This document shows positions 63,029 through 64,000 of a stretch of 64,000 bases of DNA, piece after piece. A program made the position numbers and the translations under genes. The notes beneath the pieces were generated by a model. The model was not told the origin of the DNA and searched no databases. It saw nothing but the letters and a program-made list of their open reading frames with translations. Position 1 is the first letter of the stretch; each line of letters begins with the position of its first letter. The stretch is from Thermoanaerobacter sp. (lineage in GTDB: Bacteria; Bacillota; Thermoanaerobacteria; Thermoanaerobacterales; Thermoanaerobacteraceae): positions 43,883-107,882 of the forward strand of contig JADBKJ010000024.1 in NCBI GenBank assembly GCA_014896455.1, read 5' to 3'.

Positions 63029-64000
63029 TTACCCTCTCTTAAAGCCATTTGGATGATTTTTGTGCCACATCCAAGCACTTTCAATTATTTCTTCTAAAGA
63101 TGGATGTTTTGGCACCCAACCTAACTCTTCTATTGCCTTTTTGGAAGATGCCACAAGTACTGCAGGGTCCCCCGGACGGCGCCCAGCAACTTCTGCTGGA
63201 ATAGGATGCCCTGTCACTTTTCTTGCAACTTCTATCACTTCTTTTACAGTAAAGCCTTCCCCATTACCTAGATTGTAAACTTCGCTTTTATTTTCTTTTC
63301 TTAACTTCTCCAAAGCCAAAATGTGTGCATCTACTAAGTCCATGACATGTATATAATCTCTTATAGGTGTGCCGTCTTTTGTAGGATAGTCATCGCCATA
63401 AATCATTACTTTATCTCTTTTCCCCAAAGCCACTTGGAGTATAATGGGAATAAGGTGTGTCTCAGGAGAATGGTCCTCTCCAATCTCGCCTGTTTCAAGA
63501 GCTCCCGCAACGTTAAAATATCGCAAAGCGACGTATTTGATTCCATAAGCATTGTCTGCCCATTTTAGCATCTTTTCAACGGCAAGCTTTGTCTCACCAT
63601 AAGGGCTTGTGGGATTGGTTCTATCTTCCTCTTCTATTGGAATTCTCTCTGGTTCTCCATATGTTGCAGCTGTAGAAGAAAACACGATTTTGTTGACATT
63701 GTGTTTCTTCATCGCTTTTAAAAGGCTCAATGTTCCGCATACGTTGTTTTCATAATATTTAAAAGGCTCCTCTACACTTTCTCCCACAAGTGAAAAAGCT
63801 GCAAAATCAATCACCGCTTCAATTTCATTTTCTGTAAATACCTTGTCTAAAAAGGCTTCATCCCTTAAATCGCCTATATACAGTTTTCCTCCCAAAACAG
63901 ATTCCTTATGTCCTGTGACGAGGTTATCTACAACGACAACTTCTTCATTTCTCCTTAAAAGTGCTACAACTGTGTGGCTTCCAATATAACCTGCACCACC
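63029..64000 (-). CDS. galE: UDP-glucose 4-epimerase, N-terminus cut by window edge
   Basis: About 324 residues visible, open past position 64000. GGAGYIGSH (NAD motif) is at the very edge, so only a handful of N-terminal residues are missing. Further motifs: SSTAATYGEPERIPIEEED, catalytic TSPYGETKLAVEKML (YxxxK), ALRYFNVAGA, and DYIHVMDLVDAHILAL. Interconverts UDP-glucose and UDP-galactose in the Leloir pathway. First visible gene of the galE-ROK-DUF4380 group. Confidence 0.96.
   Translation of the reverse strand, partial: GGAGYIGSHTVVALLRRNEEVVVVDNLVTGHKESVLGGKLYIGDLRDEAFLDKVFTENEIEAVIDFAAFSLVGESVEEPFKYYENNVCGTLSLLKAMKKHNVNKIVFSSTAATYGEPERIPIEEEDRTNPTSPYGETKLAVEKMLKWADNAYGIKYVALRYFNVAGALETGEIGEDHSPETHLIPIILQVALGKRDKVMIYGDDYPTKDGTPIRDYIHVMDLVDAHILALEKLRKENKSEVYNLGNGEGFTVKEVIEVARKVTGHPIPAEVAGRRPGDPAVLVASSKKAIEELGWVPKHPSLEEIIESAWMWHKNHPNGFKRG

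Noticed and set aside
1..64000. CRISPR array, rRNA operon, prophage or replication origin
   Set aside because: No regularly spaced repeats with spacers, no rRNA-like sequence, no phage structural genes and no DnaA-box cluster were seen.

Overview
The window comes from a low-GC, thermophilic, anaerobic Firmicute, most likely Thermoanaerobacter or a close relative. The evidence is the AT-rich composition, the strictly anaerobic ribonucleotide reductase, a selenocysteine-dependent glycine reductase operon and a branched-chain polyamine synthase typical of thermophiles. The genus is inferred from gene content; no rRNA is present. Nearly all genes are on the minus strand.

Layout. 1-2.1 kb: class III ribonucleotide reductase nrdD (C-terminus off the left edge) behind a cobalamin riboswitch. 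2.3-6.2 kb: trmO, a FecCD/BtuC-type metal or corrinoid ABC importer, and a DUF3343 gene. 6.3-18.6 kb: tRNA-Sec on the plus strand facing a minus-strand operon grdX-trxB-trxA-grdE-grdA-grdB-grdC-grdD-selD-selA-selB, which has a strong promoter and a tandem glycine riboswitch. grdA, grdB and selD contain in-frame UGA (Sec) codons, so naive gene calling breaks them. 18.6-20.6 kb: yedF and a CoA-disulfide-reductase/NADH-oxidase-like flavoprotein. 20.7-24.4 kb: a metallo-beta-lactamase/NifX/MinD-ferredoxin/DUF5320 cluster with a shared palindromic site. 24.6-28.1 kb: a broken methyltransferase, small membrane and acidic proteins, an Rpn-type nuclease with a decayed partial copy, and bpsA.

28.3-35.2 kb is a fluoride-responsive region. 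Two different fluoride (crcB-motif) riboswitches in tandem precede a CPA2-type antiporter and a frameshifted uspA. A third precedes a DUF6062 gene, a small ORF, a frameshifted HEAT-repeat gene, an MFS transporter and a chimeric MutS-like ATPase. 35.3-39.3 kb: a class B penicillin-binding protein, an orphan solute-binding protein and a transaldolase. 39.3-53.2 kb is a possible island between two copies of a 39-bp direct repeat. It holds an NCS2-like permease, a transposase remnant, two tandem RibD-reductase-domain genes, an FGGY kinase, a zinc alcohol dehydrogenase, an LsrF/DhnA-type aldolase, a BMP-family ABC importer and a HutC-type GntR regulator. Identical GTATATAC cores lie just downstream of two good promoters. 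This looks like uptake and catabolism of an unidentified sugar- or nucleoside-like compound.

53.2-64 kb: a DUF815 ATPase, a DUF234-type ATPase, an acetamidase, a deleted amino-acid permease, a DUF4258/YgiT toxin-antitoxin-like pair, an ABC-2 permease pseudogene, a DUF4380 protein, a ROK regulator and galE (N-terminus off the right edge).

At least six genes are broken by single indels, nonsense codons or small deletions. That is either real decay or base-level sequence error. All calls come from reading the sequence by eye; no database search was run.
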